A stretch of DNA of 64,000 bases from Rubricella aquisinus (GTDB taxonomy: Bacteria; Pseudomonadota; Alphaproteobacteria; Rhodobacterales; Rhodobacteraceae), in contig NZ_JACIJS010000010.1 of the NCBI RefSeq assembly GCF_014199445.1, positions 1-64,000 of the forward strand, in the 5' to 3' direction. The first letter of the stretch is position 1. Each line of letters begins with the position of its first letter. This document shows, one piece after another, positions 55,115 through 63,209 of this stretch. The position numbers were made by a program, and so were the translations under genes. The notes under the pieces were generated by a model, which saw nothing but the letters and a program-made list of their open reading frames with translations, did no database searches and was not told the DNA's origin.

Positions 55115-55119
55115 TGGGC

Positions 55120-55824
55120 ATGAGTTTCCTCATCGGCGACGGCATGACCGGCGGCTATGGCAGTGCCGATATTCTGCATGACTGCACCATCGCAGTGGAG
55201 AAGGGAGAGATCGCGGTGATCGTCGGGCCGAACGGGGCCGGGAAATCCACCGCGATGAAGGCCGTGTTCGGGATGCTGCCCTTGCGGCTCGGACACGTGC
55301 GGCTGGAGGGCGAGGATATCACGGCGCTGACGCCTCAGGCGCGGGTCGCCAAGGGCATGGCTTTTGTCCCGCAGACGCAGAATGTGTTCACCTCCCTGAC
55401 CGTGCAGGAAAATCTGGAAATGGGCGCTTATCTGCGCCGCGATGATATTCGGGGAACGATGGAGCAGGTGTTCGATCTGTTTCCGATCCTCGGGGAGAAG
55501 CGGCGGCAACCCGCGGGGGAGCTATCCGGGGGGCAGCGTCAGCAGGTGGCCGTGGGCCGCGCGCTGATGACGCAACCGAGTGTCCTGATGCTCGATGAGC
55601 CGACCGCGGGTGTCAGCCCCATCGTCATGGATGAACTCTTTGACCGGATCATCGAGGTTGCCCGCACCGGGATCGCCATTCTGATGGTGGAGCAGAACGC
55701 GCGCCAGGCGCTCAACATCGCGGATCGCGGCTATGTTCTGGTGCAGGGTGAGAACAGATACACCGACACGGGCGAGGCGCTGCTGGCGAACCCCGATGTG
55801 CGGCGCAGTTTCTTGGGGGGTTGA
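55120..55824 (+). CDS. livF: Branched-chain amino acid ABC transporter ATPase LivF
   Basis: A 234-residue ATPase. Walker A GPNGAGKST, signature LSGGQRQQVAVGRAL and Walker B VLMLDEPTAG are intact. The start MSFLIGDGMTGGYGSADIL at 55120 is preferred over an upstream TTG. It is followed three bases later by livH. Confidence 0.95.
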   Translation: MSFLIGDGMTGGYGSADILHDCTIAVEKGEIAVIVGPNGAGKSTAMKAVFGMLPLRLGHVRLEGEDITALTPQARVAKGMAFVPQTQNVFTSLTVQENLEMGAYLRRDDIRGTMEQVFDLFPILGEKRRQPAGELSGGQRQQVAVGRALMTQPSVLMLDEPTAGVSPIVMDELFDRIIEVARTGIAILMVEQNARQALNIADRGYVLVQGENRYTDTGEALLANPDVRRSFLGG

Positions 55825-55827
55825 GGG

Positions 55828-56841
55828 ATGGTGGATATTCTCAACGCATTGGTCTTGTTCTCGAATTTCGTGCTGATCCCGGGCCTTGCCTATGGGGCGC
55901 AACTGGCGCTCGGGGCGCTGGGGGTCACGTTGATTTATGCGGTGTTGCGGTTCTCCAACTTCGCGCATGGTGATTTGATGGCCTTTGGCACCATGGCGAC
56001 GATCCTTGTCACATGGTGGTTTCAGAGCATGGGGATCAGTTTCGGGGTGCTGCCGACAGCACTCCTTGCGCTGCCCTTCGGGATCGCGATTGCGGCTGTG
56101 ATGTCGCTGTTCATGGATCGCGCGGTCTATAGCTTTTACCGCAAGAAGCGGGCGGCGCCGGTTACCTTTGTGATCGCGTCGGTCGGTGTGATGTTCATCC
56201 TCAACGGTGTCGTGCGCCTGATCATCGGGCCGGATGACCAGCGGTTTGCCGATGGGGAACGGTTCATCGTGCGGGCGCGCGATTTTGAGGCATGGAGCGG
56301 GCTGTCCGAAGGGTTGGCGCTGCGCTCCACTCAGGCGATCACGCTGGTGGTTGCCATCCTGATCGTGATCGCCCTGTTCTGGTTTTTGAACCGCACACGG
56401 ATGGGCAAGGCGATGCGCGCCTATTCCGACAATGAGGATCTGGCACTGTTGTCCGGGATTGATCCGGCGCGGGTTGTGATGGTGACATGGATCATCGCCG
56501 CCGCGCTCGCCACGATTGCGGGTGTGCTTTACGGGTTGGATAAATCATTCAAACCGTTCACCTATTTCCAGCTTTTGCTGCCGATATTCGCCGCCGCGAT
56601 TGTGGGGGGCATCGGCAATCCGGTGGGGGCGATTGCCGGTGGGTTCGTGATCGCGTTCTCAGAAGTGACCGTGACCTATGCCTATAAACGCTTCCTTGGG
56701 CATTTGTTGCCCGAAAACCTTGCGCCTGATGGATTGGTGCAGCTTCTGTCCACCGATTACAAATTCGCGGTGAGTTTCGTCATTCTAGTGGTGGTGCTGC
56801 TGTTCCGACCGACCGGCCTGTTCCGGGGGAAGGTGATCTGA
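55828..56841 (+). CDS. livH: Branched-chain amino acid ABC transporter permease LivH
   Basis: A 337-residue permease with about eight to nine membrane helices. Family segments are GAQLALGALGVTLIYAVLRFSNFAHGDLMAFG near the start and AAIVGGIGNPVGAIAGGFVIAFSE, the loop that contacts the ATPase. Its stop overlaps the livM ATG by one base. Confidence 0.95.
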   Translation: MVDILNALVLFSNFVLIPGLAYGAQLALGALGVTLIYAVLRFSNFAHGDLMAFGTMATILVTWWFQSMGISFGVLPTALLALPFGIAIAAVMSLFMDRAVYSFYRKKRAAPVTFVIASVGVMFILNGVVRLIIGPDDQRFADGERFIVRARDFEAWSGLSEGLALRSTQAITLVVAILIVIALFWFLNRTRMGKAMRAYSDNEDLALLSGIDPARVVMVTWIIAAALATIAGVLYGLDKSFKPFTYFQLLLPIFAAAIVGGIGNPVGAIAGGFVIAFSEVTVTYAYKRFLGHLLPENLAPDGLVQLLSTDYKFAVSFVILVVVLLFRPTGLFRGKVI

Positions 56842-58142
56842 TGCGCAATATCCTTCTGTTTGCCGCGATGTTCGCGGCGCTTGCGGCGGTCGCGGTGTTT
56901 CAAAGCCCGACGCTGGCCATCTCAATCATCAACCTGTGCCTGATCTCGGCGATCATGGCGCTGGGCGTGAACATGCAGTGGGGATATGGCGGGCTGTTCA
57001 ATGTGGGCATCATGGGGTTTGCCGCGTTGGGCGGTGTCGCTGCCGTGCTTGTCAGCCTGCCGCCCCGACCCGAGGCATGGAGCGCGGGTGGGCTTGGCCT
57101 GTTGTCCTCCGGGCTGGCGCTGGTGGTCACCGGGGTGATCGTCGCGCAGATCCGCAAGCGCCTGCCCGCGAGCCGGATGCGTGGTCTCATCACGCTGTTG
57201 GCCGTTATCATCGGGTTTTTCACGATCCGCGCGTTTTTCGATCCGGCAACGGATGCGATCGAGGCGCTTGATCCGGCGCAGTTTGGCAATATCGGGGGCT
57301 TGGGCCTGCCGATCATTCTGAGCTGGCTGGTGGGCGGGCTTTTCGCGGCGGGGGCCGCGTGGGTCGTGGCCAAGATCGCGCTCGGCCTGCGGTCCGACTA
57401 CCTTGCCATCGCGACGCTTGGCATTTCGGAGATCGTCATTGCCGTGCTGAAAAACGAGGATTGGCTCGCGCGTGGCGTGAAGAACGTGTCGGGCCTGTCG
57501 CGCCCTGTCCCCTATGAAGTGGATTTGCAGGAGGCGCCTTGGTTGATCGACCTTGCCAATACGCTCAGCATGTCGGTCAATGAATTGTCGTCAATTGTTG
57601 TGCGGGGCGGCTATGCCGCGCTGTTCCTCATTGTGCTGATCGTGCTGACTTGGGCGGCGGAGCGAGCGTTACGCTCCCCATGGGGGCGGATGATGCGCGC
57701 CATTCGCGACAATCGCGATGCGGCGGCTGCAATGGGTAAGGACGTGACCGCGCGGCATATCCAGATTTTCGTGCTTGGCTCTGCGATTGTCGGCGTGGCA
57801 GGGGCGATGCTCACTACCTTGGAAGGGCAATTCACGCCCGGCAGCTATCAGCCTTTGCGCTTTACCTTCCTGATCTGGGTGATGGTGATCGTCGGCGGAT
57901 CGGGGAACAACTGGGGTTCGATCCTTGGCGGGTTCCTGATCTGGTTTGTCTGGGTGCAGGCGGAGCCAGCGGGCCTGTTGATCATGGATGCCGTCACCGC
58001 TGGGTTCGGTGAGGACAGCGCGATCCGCGCGCATCTGCTGGATGCCGCGCCCCATATGCGCCTCCTGTTGATGGGGTTGATCCTGCTCACGGTCATGCGG
58101 TTCAGCCCGCGCGGTCTGATCCCCGAAGTCATCCGCCGCTAA
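56841..58142 (+). CDS. livM: Branched-chain amino acid ABC transporter permease LivM
   Basis: A 433-residue permease. LGVNMQWGYGGLFNVGIMGFAALGG and IRDNRDAAAAMGKDVTARHIQIFVLGSAIVGVAGAML are diagnostic. It is longer than average for the family through an extra loop around residues 60-140. Last gene of livK-G-F-H-M; a long hairpin follows. Confidence 0.95.
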   Translation: MRNILLFAAMFAALAAVAVFQSPTLAISIINLCLISAIMALGVNMQWGYGGLFNVGIMGFAALGGVAAVLVSLPPRPEAWSAGGLGLLSSGLALVVTGVIVAQIRKRLPASRMRGLITLLAVIIGFFTIRAFFDPATDAIEALDPAQFGNIGGLGLPIILSWLVGGLFAAGAAWVVAKIALGLRSDYLAIATLGISEIVIAVLKNEDWLARGVKNVSGLSRPVPYEVDLQEAPWLIDLANTLSMSVNELSSIVVRGGYAALFLIVLIVLTWAAERALRSPWGRMMRAIRDNRDAAAAMGKDVTARHIQIFVLGSAIVGVAGAMLTTLEGQFTPGSYQPLRFTFLIWVMVIVGGSGNNWGSILGGFLIWFVWVQAEPAGLLIMDAVTAGFGEDSAIRAHLLDAAPHMRLLLMGLILLTVMRFSPRGLIPEVIRR

Positions 58143-58150
58143 ACGGCAAA

Positions 58151-58180
58151 GGGCCACGCAATCGCTGCGTGGCCCTGTTG
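58151..58180. terminator. Bidirectional hairpin between livM and the enoyl-CoA hydratase gene
   Basis: GGGCCACGCA/TGCGTGGCCC is a perfect 10-bp stem with an ATCGC loop, extended on both sides by AAACG and CGTTT. There is no U-run, but it lies between convergent genes. Confidence 0.75.
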
Positions 58181-58197
58181 CGTTTGGCTTTCCCGCC

Positions 58198-58962
58198 TTA
58201 GCCGAGGGTCGGATCGTCGAATTTCGGCGTGCGTTTCTCTTTGAGCGCGGCAAGCCCCTCCTTATGCTCGGCGGAGGAGAAGCTGCGCATCATTTTCTCA
58301 ATGGATGCGGCGGTATCAAGGTGCTGATGCTCTGCCTGAAGGATCGCCATCTTCATGCCCTGCACAGCATCGGGCGCGAGGCTCGCGATGTGGTGGGCCG
58401 CGGTGACGGTCTTTTCCGACAGTTGATCCAATGGCACGATGGAGGTCAGGAACCGGCTTTGCAAAAGGTCCATATCGCCCAGCGTATCGGCGGCAAGGAA
58501 CAGGCGCCGTGCCACTTCCGGGCCAAGCCGGTTGACCACCCGCTCGATCCCGTCGGGCGGGTAGTAGATGCCGAGCCGGGCTGCTGGGATGCTCGCCTTC
58601 ATCCCCCGCACGCCAAAGCGGAAATCGCAGGCCAGCGCCAGATCGAAGCCCGCGCCATAGACCCCGCCATTGAGGGCCGCAATCGTTGGCTGGCGCACGT
58701 TCTCCAGCCGGTCGATGAATTTCGCATAAGGATTCTCGGTGAGCTTGCCCGCGCGGATCGTGCCGAAATCGGCCCCCGCGCAGAAAGATTTGCCACTGCT
58801 GCCGATCACGATCACCCGGATCGCCGGATCGGCCTCGAATGTATCGAGGGCGCGGCCCATCACCGCCAGCATGTCCATGGTCAACGCGTTGTGCCGCTTG
58901 GGCGCGTTCATGATGATATGGCCGATGGGGCCATCGGTAAGCACGCGTACTTCGTCTGTCAT
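58198..58962 (-). CDS. Enoyl-CoA hydratase/isomerase family protein
   Basis: A 254-residue crotonase-fold protein. The oxyanion-hole motifs are GSSGKSFCAGADF and LNGGVYGAGFDLALACDFRFG; YYPPDGIERVVNRLG follows. The second catalytic Glu of true hydratases is not obvious, so it may be an isomerase or a thioesterase-like member. The ATG overlaps the xthA stop (ATGA). Confidence 0.88.
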   Translation of the reverse strand: MTDEVRVLTDGPIGHIIMNAPKRHNALTMDMLAVMGRALDTFEADPAIRVIVIGSSGKSFCAGADFGTIRAGKLTENPYAKFIDRLENVRQPTIAALNGGVYGAGFDLALACDFRFGVRGMKASIPAARLGIYYPPDGIERVVNRLGPEVARRLFLAADTLGDMDLLQSRFLTSIVPLDQLSEKTVTAAHHIASLAPDAVQGMKMAILQAEHQHLDTAASIEKMMRSFSSAEHKEGLAALKEKRTPKFDDPTLG

Positions 58963-59747
58963 TCGTGAAACTCCGCAAAAACGGGGGCATGGTCAGATGG
59001 TTTTTCCCAGCCGCGCGCGTCGCGCAGAATGCGGGAGGAGCCGTCAACGGCCCGCATATCGGGGGTGGCCCAGATGTGATCGAGCCTGCGGCCCTTATCC
59101 GCGGCGGACCAGTCCTTCGCCCGGTACGACCACCAGGAATAAACCTTTCCCTCGGGCATATGCTGGCGGGTGATGTCCTGCCAATTGGCGGCGGCCTGCA
59201 CAGCGGCAAGGTGGTCCACTTCAATCGGGGTGTGCGACACGACCTTAAGAAGCTGTTTGTGGGACCAGACGTCATCCTCCAAAGGGGCGATGTTCAGATC
59301 GCCCACCAATACCGCCCGCGTGGGAGGCTCTGCCGTGAACCAGTCGCGCATTTCTGATAGGAAATCGAGCTTGTGGCCGAATTTGACGTTCTTGTCCCGG
59401 TCCGGCTCATCCCCGCCCGCAGGGACGTAGAAATTGTGGATGGTCATCCCGTTTTGCAGGCGGGCGGCAACATGACGGGCATCGCCCTTGCCGCAGAAAT
59501 CATGCGATCCGGCATCCTCAATCTGCAGGCGCGACAGGATCGCGACGCCATTATAGCCCTTCTCCCCCCGGGCAACGATATGGGCATAGCCCGCATCCGC
59601 GAACACTTCGACGGGGATTTTATCGACCGGCGATTTGGTTTCCTGCAAGCACAGGACATCGGGCGCTTCGTCGCGCAGGAGCCGCTCCACAATCGGCGCG
59701 CGCAACCGCACGGAGTTGATGTTCCAGGTGCAGACTTTAATCGACAT
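58959..59747 (-). CDS. xthA: Exodeoxyribonuclease III
   Basis: A 262-residue AP endonuclease/exonuclease. Motifs: WNINSVRLR, the metal-binding Glu in LCLQETK, VLVGDLNIAP, WWSYR, GRRLDHIWATP and the terminal SDHAPVFAEF. It cuts at abasic sites in base-excision repair. Coupled to the downstream hydratase gene. Confidence 0.96.
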   Translation of the reverse strand: MSIKVCTWNINSVRLRAPIVERLLRDEAPDVLCLQETKSPVDKIPVEVFADAGYAHIVARGEKGYNGVAILSRLQIEDAGSHDFCGKGDARHVAARLQNGMTIHNFYVPAGGDEPDRDKNVKFGHKLDFLSEMRDWFTAEPPTRAVLVGDLNIAPLEDDVWSHKQLLKVVSHTPIEVDHLAAVQAAANWQDITRQHMPEGKVYSWWSYRAKDWSAADKGRRLDHIWATPDMRAVDGSSRILRDARGWEKPSDHAPVFAEFHE

Positions 59748-59841
59748 GAGCTCCCCCTCTTGGTCGCCGCAAGATTGGCCCGTGCGCCCATGCGGTACAA
59801 GCCCGAATTATGCGGAAAACCTACCCCCTGAAAAGGAACCA

Positions 59842-59948
59842 CCTGACCCCGGGGGAGGGGCCAGGCGGAAATCCCAGAGGGATAGCCACTTTGGAGGGGG
59901 GATAAAGTGGCGTTCAGTCGGTTGCGGTAATTGGGGGGTCCCAACCGA
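59842..59948 (-). ncRNA. Candidate small RNA with three C-rich loops
   Basis: Three stem-loops follow one another on the minus strand: TCGGTTG/CAACCGA (59948-59918), CCACTTT/AAAGTGG (59910-59886) and CCTGGCCCC/GGGGTCAGG (59865-59842). Each loop has a C-run: ACCCCCCA, CCCCCCTCC and TCCCCC. In the last stem one pair is G-U on this strand but A-C on the other, favouring minus-strand RNA. The loops could pair with Shine-Dalgarno sequences, as in known alphaproteobacterial CcsR or ar14-type RNAs. A weak CTTTTC tail lies downstream. No transcript evidence exists. Confidence 0.55.
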
Positions 59949-60032
59949 CATCTTCACTCTATTGCGTCGCAGCACTCAGCGCAACAAAAGTTCGCCTCAA
60001 TCTGTCAATTTACGCCTTATTTCACTCAAAAC

Positions 60033-60719
60033 TCACGCTACAAGCCGATATCCGCCGGATTCAGTGACGAGTAGGGTTGCATTGGAGGGATCAGATTCAA
60101 TCTTTTGGCGAAGTCGGTAGATATGCGTTTCAAGGGTATGAGTCGTTACAGCCGAATTGTAACCCCAGACCTCATGTAACAGAACGTCCCGCGGAACGAC
60201 CCCATCATTGGCCCGATAGAGGAATTTGAGGATGTTCGTTTCCTTCTCCGTCAGGCGGATTTTGCGGTCTGCATCGTCCACCAGCATCTTGGCCGATGGT
60301 TTGAACGTGTATTGGCCGACGGTGAACACCGCGTCCTCGCTCTGTTCATGTTGGCGCAGTTGCGCGCGGATGCGGGCGAGCAGGACCGGGAATTTGAACG
60401 GCTTGGACACATAGTCATTCGCGCCGCTATCGAGCCCGAGGATCGTGTCGCTGTCCGTGGAATGGCCGGTCAGCATCATCACGGGGCTTTTCACCCCTTG
60501 CTTGCGCATCAGGCGGCACAATTCGCGACCATCCATGTCGGGCAAACCCACATCAAGGATGATCAGGTCGTAATGTCCCGATTTCACCTTGGCGAGGCCA
60601 TCCGCCCCGTCGCCCGCCTCAAAAACATCGAACTCATCCGTAAGGACAAGCTGATCGGCAAGCACTTCGCGCAGATCTTCGTCATCATCCACGAGGAGGA
60701 TTTTGCGTAATGTGCTCAT
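60033..60719 (-). CDS. OmpR/PhoB-family response regulator
   Basis: A 228-residue regulator. The receiver domain has DDDED, phosphorylation site Asp56 (LIILDVGLPDMDG) and the conserved Lys in YVSKPFK; the C-terminal winged helix ends THTLETHIYRLRQKIESDPSNATLLVTESGGYRLVA. No sensor kinase is nearby. The ATG at 60719 has GGAG seven bases upstream. Two direct repeats in the upstream gap could be its own sites. Confidence 0.94.
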   Translation of the reverse strand: MSTLRKILLVDDDEDLREVLADQLVLTDEFDVFEAGDGADGLAKVKSGHYDLIILDVGLPDMDGRELCRLMRKQGVKSPVMMLTGHSTDSDTILGLDSGANDYVSKPFKFPVLLARIRAQLRQHEQSEDAVFTVGQYTFKPSAKMLVDDADRKIRLTEKETNILKFLYRANDGVVPRDVLLHEVWGYNSAVTTHTLETHIYRLRQKIESDPSNATLLVTESGGYRLVA

Positions 60720-60736
60720 GACAGGCTCCATGTTGA

Positions 60737-60780
60737 GTTTGTGTTCAACCGGATTTGAGCGGGAAGCTGTTTGTGTTCAA
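60737..60780. promoter_or_regulatory. Direct repeat in the regulator-ribA intergenic region
   Basis: GTTTGTGTTCAA occurs at 60737-60748 and again at 60769-60780, exactly 32 bases apart, about three helical turns. It lies between the divergent regulator and ribA genes. A tandem operator is plausible but unproven. Confidence 0.55.
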
Positions 60781-60870
60781 GTCTGTGTGTCATCCGCTCA
60801 CGCCCCTGTGTTGCATTCCCGGTCAATGTTACATATCCGGGCTGATAGGAAGGCTGGAAAAGGGGCGCGC

Positions 60871-61962
60871 ATGGCTATCGGTCCGACACAGGAGGAGCAG
60901 ATCGCCCGCGCACGGGCAGAGATGCGGATGGGTGTTCCTGTCGTGCTTGCAGCCCCTGATGGTAGCGGATTGCTTGCCCTGCCGATTGAAACGCTGAACA
61001 CCACGCGGTGGGACGAGTTGCGCCAGCTTGGCGCGCCCGTGCTGGTATTGACGGCCCGGCGGGCGGATACGCTGCGCGCGCGGGCCTATGATGGCGACAT
61101 TGCGCGCATCGCCCTGACGGGGGAGGAGAGCCTGACATGGCTTCAGGCGACAGCCGATCCCGCCGCCGATTTGCGCTATCCGATGAAAGGCCCCTATATC
61201 GCTCAGCGTGACGGCGATGCGGGGTTGCACCGCCATGCCGTCACCTTGGCCCGCCGGGCGCAGTTGTTGCCCGCGGTGCTCACCATCCCGCTGCCGGACG
61301 CGGGCCCGTTTGCTGACGAGAATGGCTTGCATCTGGTGTCACAGGCGACGCTAGACACTTACCTGTCCCATTGGAGCCCGTTTGAGGAAGTGTCCGCCGG
61401 GCGCGTGCCGTTGCATGTGGCCGAGGCTGGGCGCGTGCATGTGTTTCGCGCCCGGGACGGGGCAGAAGAGCATTATGTCATCGAAATCGGCACGCCAGAT
61501 CGCGCCGCGCCGGTTTTGACCCGGCTGCATTCGGCCTGTTTTACCGGCGATGTGGCCGGATCGCTGAAATGCGACTGTGGCCCGCAATTGCGCGCGGCAC
61601 TTGCACAGATGGCGGAGGAGGGCGCGGGGCTGCTCCTATATCTCAATCAGGAGGGCCGTGGCATCGGCCTTGCCAACAAGATGCGCGCCTATTCCTTGCA
61701 GGATGAAGGGTTTGATACGGTTGAGGCCAATCACCGGCTTGGCTTTGAGGATGATGAGCGGAATTTCCGTGTCGGGTCTGAGATTTTGCAGGCGATGGGC
61801 GTGCGTTCTGTCCGGCTGTTAACCAACAATCCCCGCAAGGTCCGCATGATGGACGAAGGCGGCGTCACCGTGGCGGAGCGCGTGCCGCTGCGCGTCGGCC
61901 AGACCGAGCAGAACCGCGCTTACCTCGCGACCAAGCGGGACAAGAGCGGTCACGACCTGTGA
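60871..61962 (+). CDS. ribA: GTP cyclohydrolase II (RibA)
   Basis: A 363-residue protein. The C-terminal half is GTP cyclohydrolase II with the zinc Cys set in HSACFTGDVAGSLKCDCGPQ and LNQEGRGIGLANKMRAYSLQ. The first ~170 residues are a degenerate extension common in alphaproteobacterial RibA, lacking clear RibB catalytic residues. It starts riboflavin synthesis. AAAAGGGG precedes the ATG at 60871. Confidence 0.93.
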   Translation: MAIGPTQEEQIARARAEMRMGVPVVLAAPDGSGLLALPIETLNTTRWDELRQLGAPVLVLTARRADTLRARAYDGDIARIALTGEESLTWLQATADPAADLRYPMKGPYIAQRDGDAGLHRHAVTLARRAQLLPAVLTIPLPDAGPFADENGLHLVSQATLDTYLSHWSPFEEVSAGRVPLHVAEAGRVHVFRARDGAEEHYVIEIGTPDRAAPVLTRLHSACFTGDVAGSLKCDCGPQLRAALAQMAEEGAGLLLYLNQEGRGIGLANKMRAYSLQDEGFDTVEANHRLGFEDDERNFRVGSEILQAMGVRSVRLLTNNPRKVRMMDEGGVTVAERVPLRVGQTEQNRAYLATKRDKSGHDL

Positions 61963-62456
61963 CCGACCTGATCGTGCAGAATGGGCGCGCGCGGTTTGGG
62001 CCGCGTGTTCTGCCCTGCGCCATGGGCAAGGGCGGTGTGACCCGTGCAAAGAGGGAAGGCGACGGAGCCACCCCTGCGGGTAGTCATCGGCTGCTCAAGG
62101 GATATTACCGCGCGGATCGTCTTGCCCCGCCGCGATCCTGCCTCCGGCTTCAACCGATTGGGCCGGGCGATCTGTGGTCCGACGATGCTGATGACCCCGA
62201 TTACAACAGGCGCGTGCGCCGTCCGCATCCCTACCGGCATGAGCGCCTGTTCAGGGCCGATCCGCTTTACGATCTTGTGCTGGTCACCGATTGGAACAGC
62301 GCGCTCGTGCGCCCCGGTGCTGGCTCTGCGATTTTTCTGCACATATGGCGCCGTCCCGGTTGGGCGACCGAAGGATGCGTTGCGTTCTGCCGCCGTGATC
62401 TGATTTGGCTGGCGGAGCGCTGGACACAGCAAAGCCGCCTGATCGTTCAGCCGTAG
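61959..62456 (+). CDS. L,D-transpeptidase (YkuD) family protein
   Basis: A 165-residue YkuD-domain protein. The catalytic motif is HIWRRPGWATEGCVAF with the nucleophile Cys. There is no signal peptide, unlike typical cell-wall enzymes, so a cytoplasmic or non-classical role is possible. The GTG at 61959 overlaps the ribA stop (GTGA); the 3' end overlaps the convergent YggS gene by ten bases. Confidence 0.88.
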   Translation: MTDLIVQNGRARFGPRVLPCAMGKGGVTRAKREGDGATPAGSHRLLKGYYRADRLAPPRSCLRLQPIGPGDLWSDDADDPDYNRRVRRPHPYRHERLFRADPLYDLVLVTDWNSALVRPGAGSAIFLHIWRRPGWATEGCVAFCRRDLIWLAERWTQQSRLIVQP

Positions 62457-63100
62457 TCGCGCGCACCGAAAATCGCGGAGCCAACGCGAATATGCGTGGC
62501 CCCGAGCGCAATCGCGCGTTCAAAATCGCCACTCATCCCCATCGACAAGCCCGTGATGCCGTTCCGTGCTGCGATCTTGCCCAACAGCGCGAAATGCAAG
62601 GAAGGCTCCTCATCAGCGGGCGGGATGCACATCAGCCCGGCAATCGGCAGGTCGAGCGCGCGTACGGTCGCAATGAACGCATCCGCGTCCGAGGGGATCA
62701 CACCCGCCTTTTGCGGCTCTTCGCCCGTGTTGATCTGTAAGAAAAGGTCGGGGCAGGTGCCGCGCTCCTGCGCCTGATCCGCGATCTTGCGCGCCAGCTT
62801 TTCCCGATCAACGGAGTGTATCGCCTCAAAAAGCTCCATCGCCTGTTTGACCTTGTTGGTCTGGAGCGGCCCGAGGAGGTGGACCGACACACCGTCATAG
62901 GTGTCGCGAAAAGCGGGCCATTTGCCTGCGGCCTCTTGCACCTTGTTCTCCCCAAACAGCCGGTGACCAGCCTCAAGCACGGCTTCAACCCGTTCGTTCG
63001 GTTGTACCTTTGAGACGGCGATCAGCTTCACGTCGCTGCGCGCGCGCCCTGCGGCGTCACAGGCGGCTTTTATCCGGTGTTCGATGTCAGAGAGGGACAT
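62447..63100 (-). CDS. YggS/PLPBP family PLP-binding protein
   Basis: A 217-residue PLP protein with the cofactor Lys in KLIAVSKVQP, then HRLFGENKVQEA, HLLGPLQTNKV, INTGEEPQKAG, LSMGMSGDFERAI and HIRVGSAIFGAR. It buffers PLP and affects amino-acid balance; no enzyme reaction is known. GGAGGCCCGC precedes the ATG. Confidence 0.95.
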   Translation of the reverse strand: MSLSDIEHRIKAACDAAGRARSDVKLIAVSKVQPNERVEAVLEAGHRLFGENKVQEAAGKWPAFRDTYDGVSVHLLGPLQTNKVKQAMELFEAIHSVDREKLARKIADQAQERGTCPDLFLQINTGEEPQKAGVIPSDADAFIATVRALDLPIAGLMCIPPADEEPSLHFALLGKIAARNGITGLSMGMSGDFERAIALGATHIRVGSAIFGARDYG

Positions 63101-63151
63101 GCGGGCCTCCGTTCAGGTCTGAAACTGCCCACTGTATGTAGCCCGTGGCCA

Positions 63152-63186
63152 CAAAAGAAAAGAGCGAGCCCGAAGGCCCGCTCTTC
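63152..63186 (-). terminator. Rho-independent terminator of the porin gene
   Basis: On the minus strand AGAGCGGGCC/GGCTCGCTCT (with a G-U pair) and a TTCG loop are followed by TTTTCTTTT, 24 bases past the porin stop. Confidence 0.9.
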
Positions 63187-63209
63187 CCGATCAAGTTCTA
63201 ATCCGAAGA

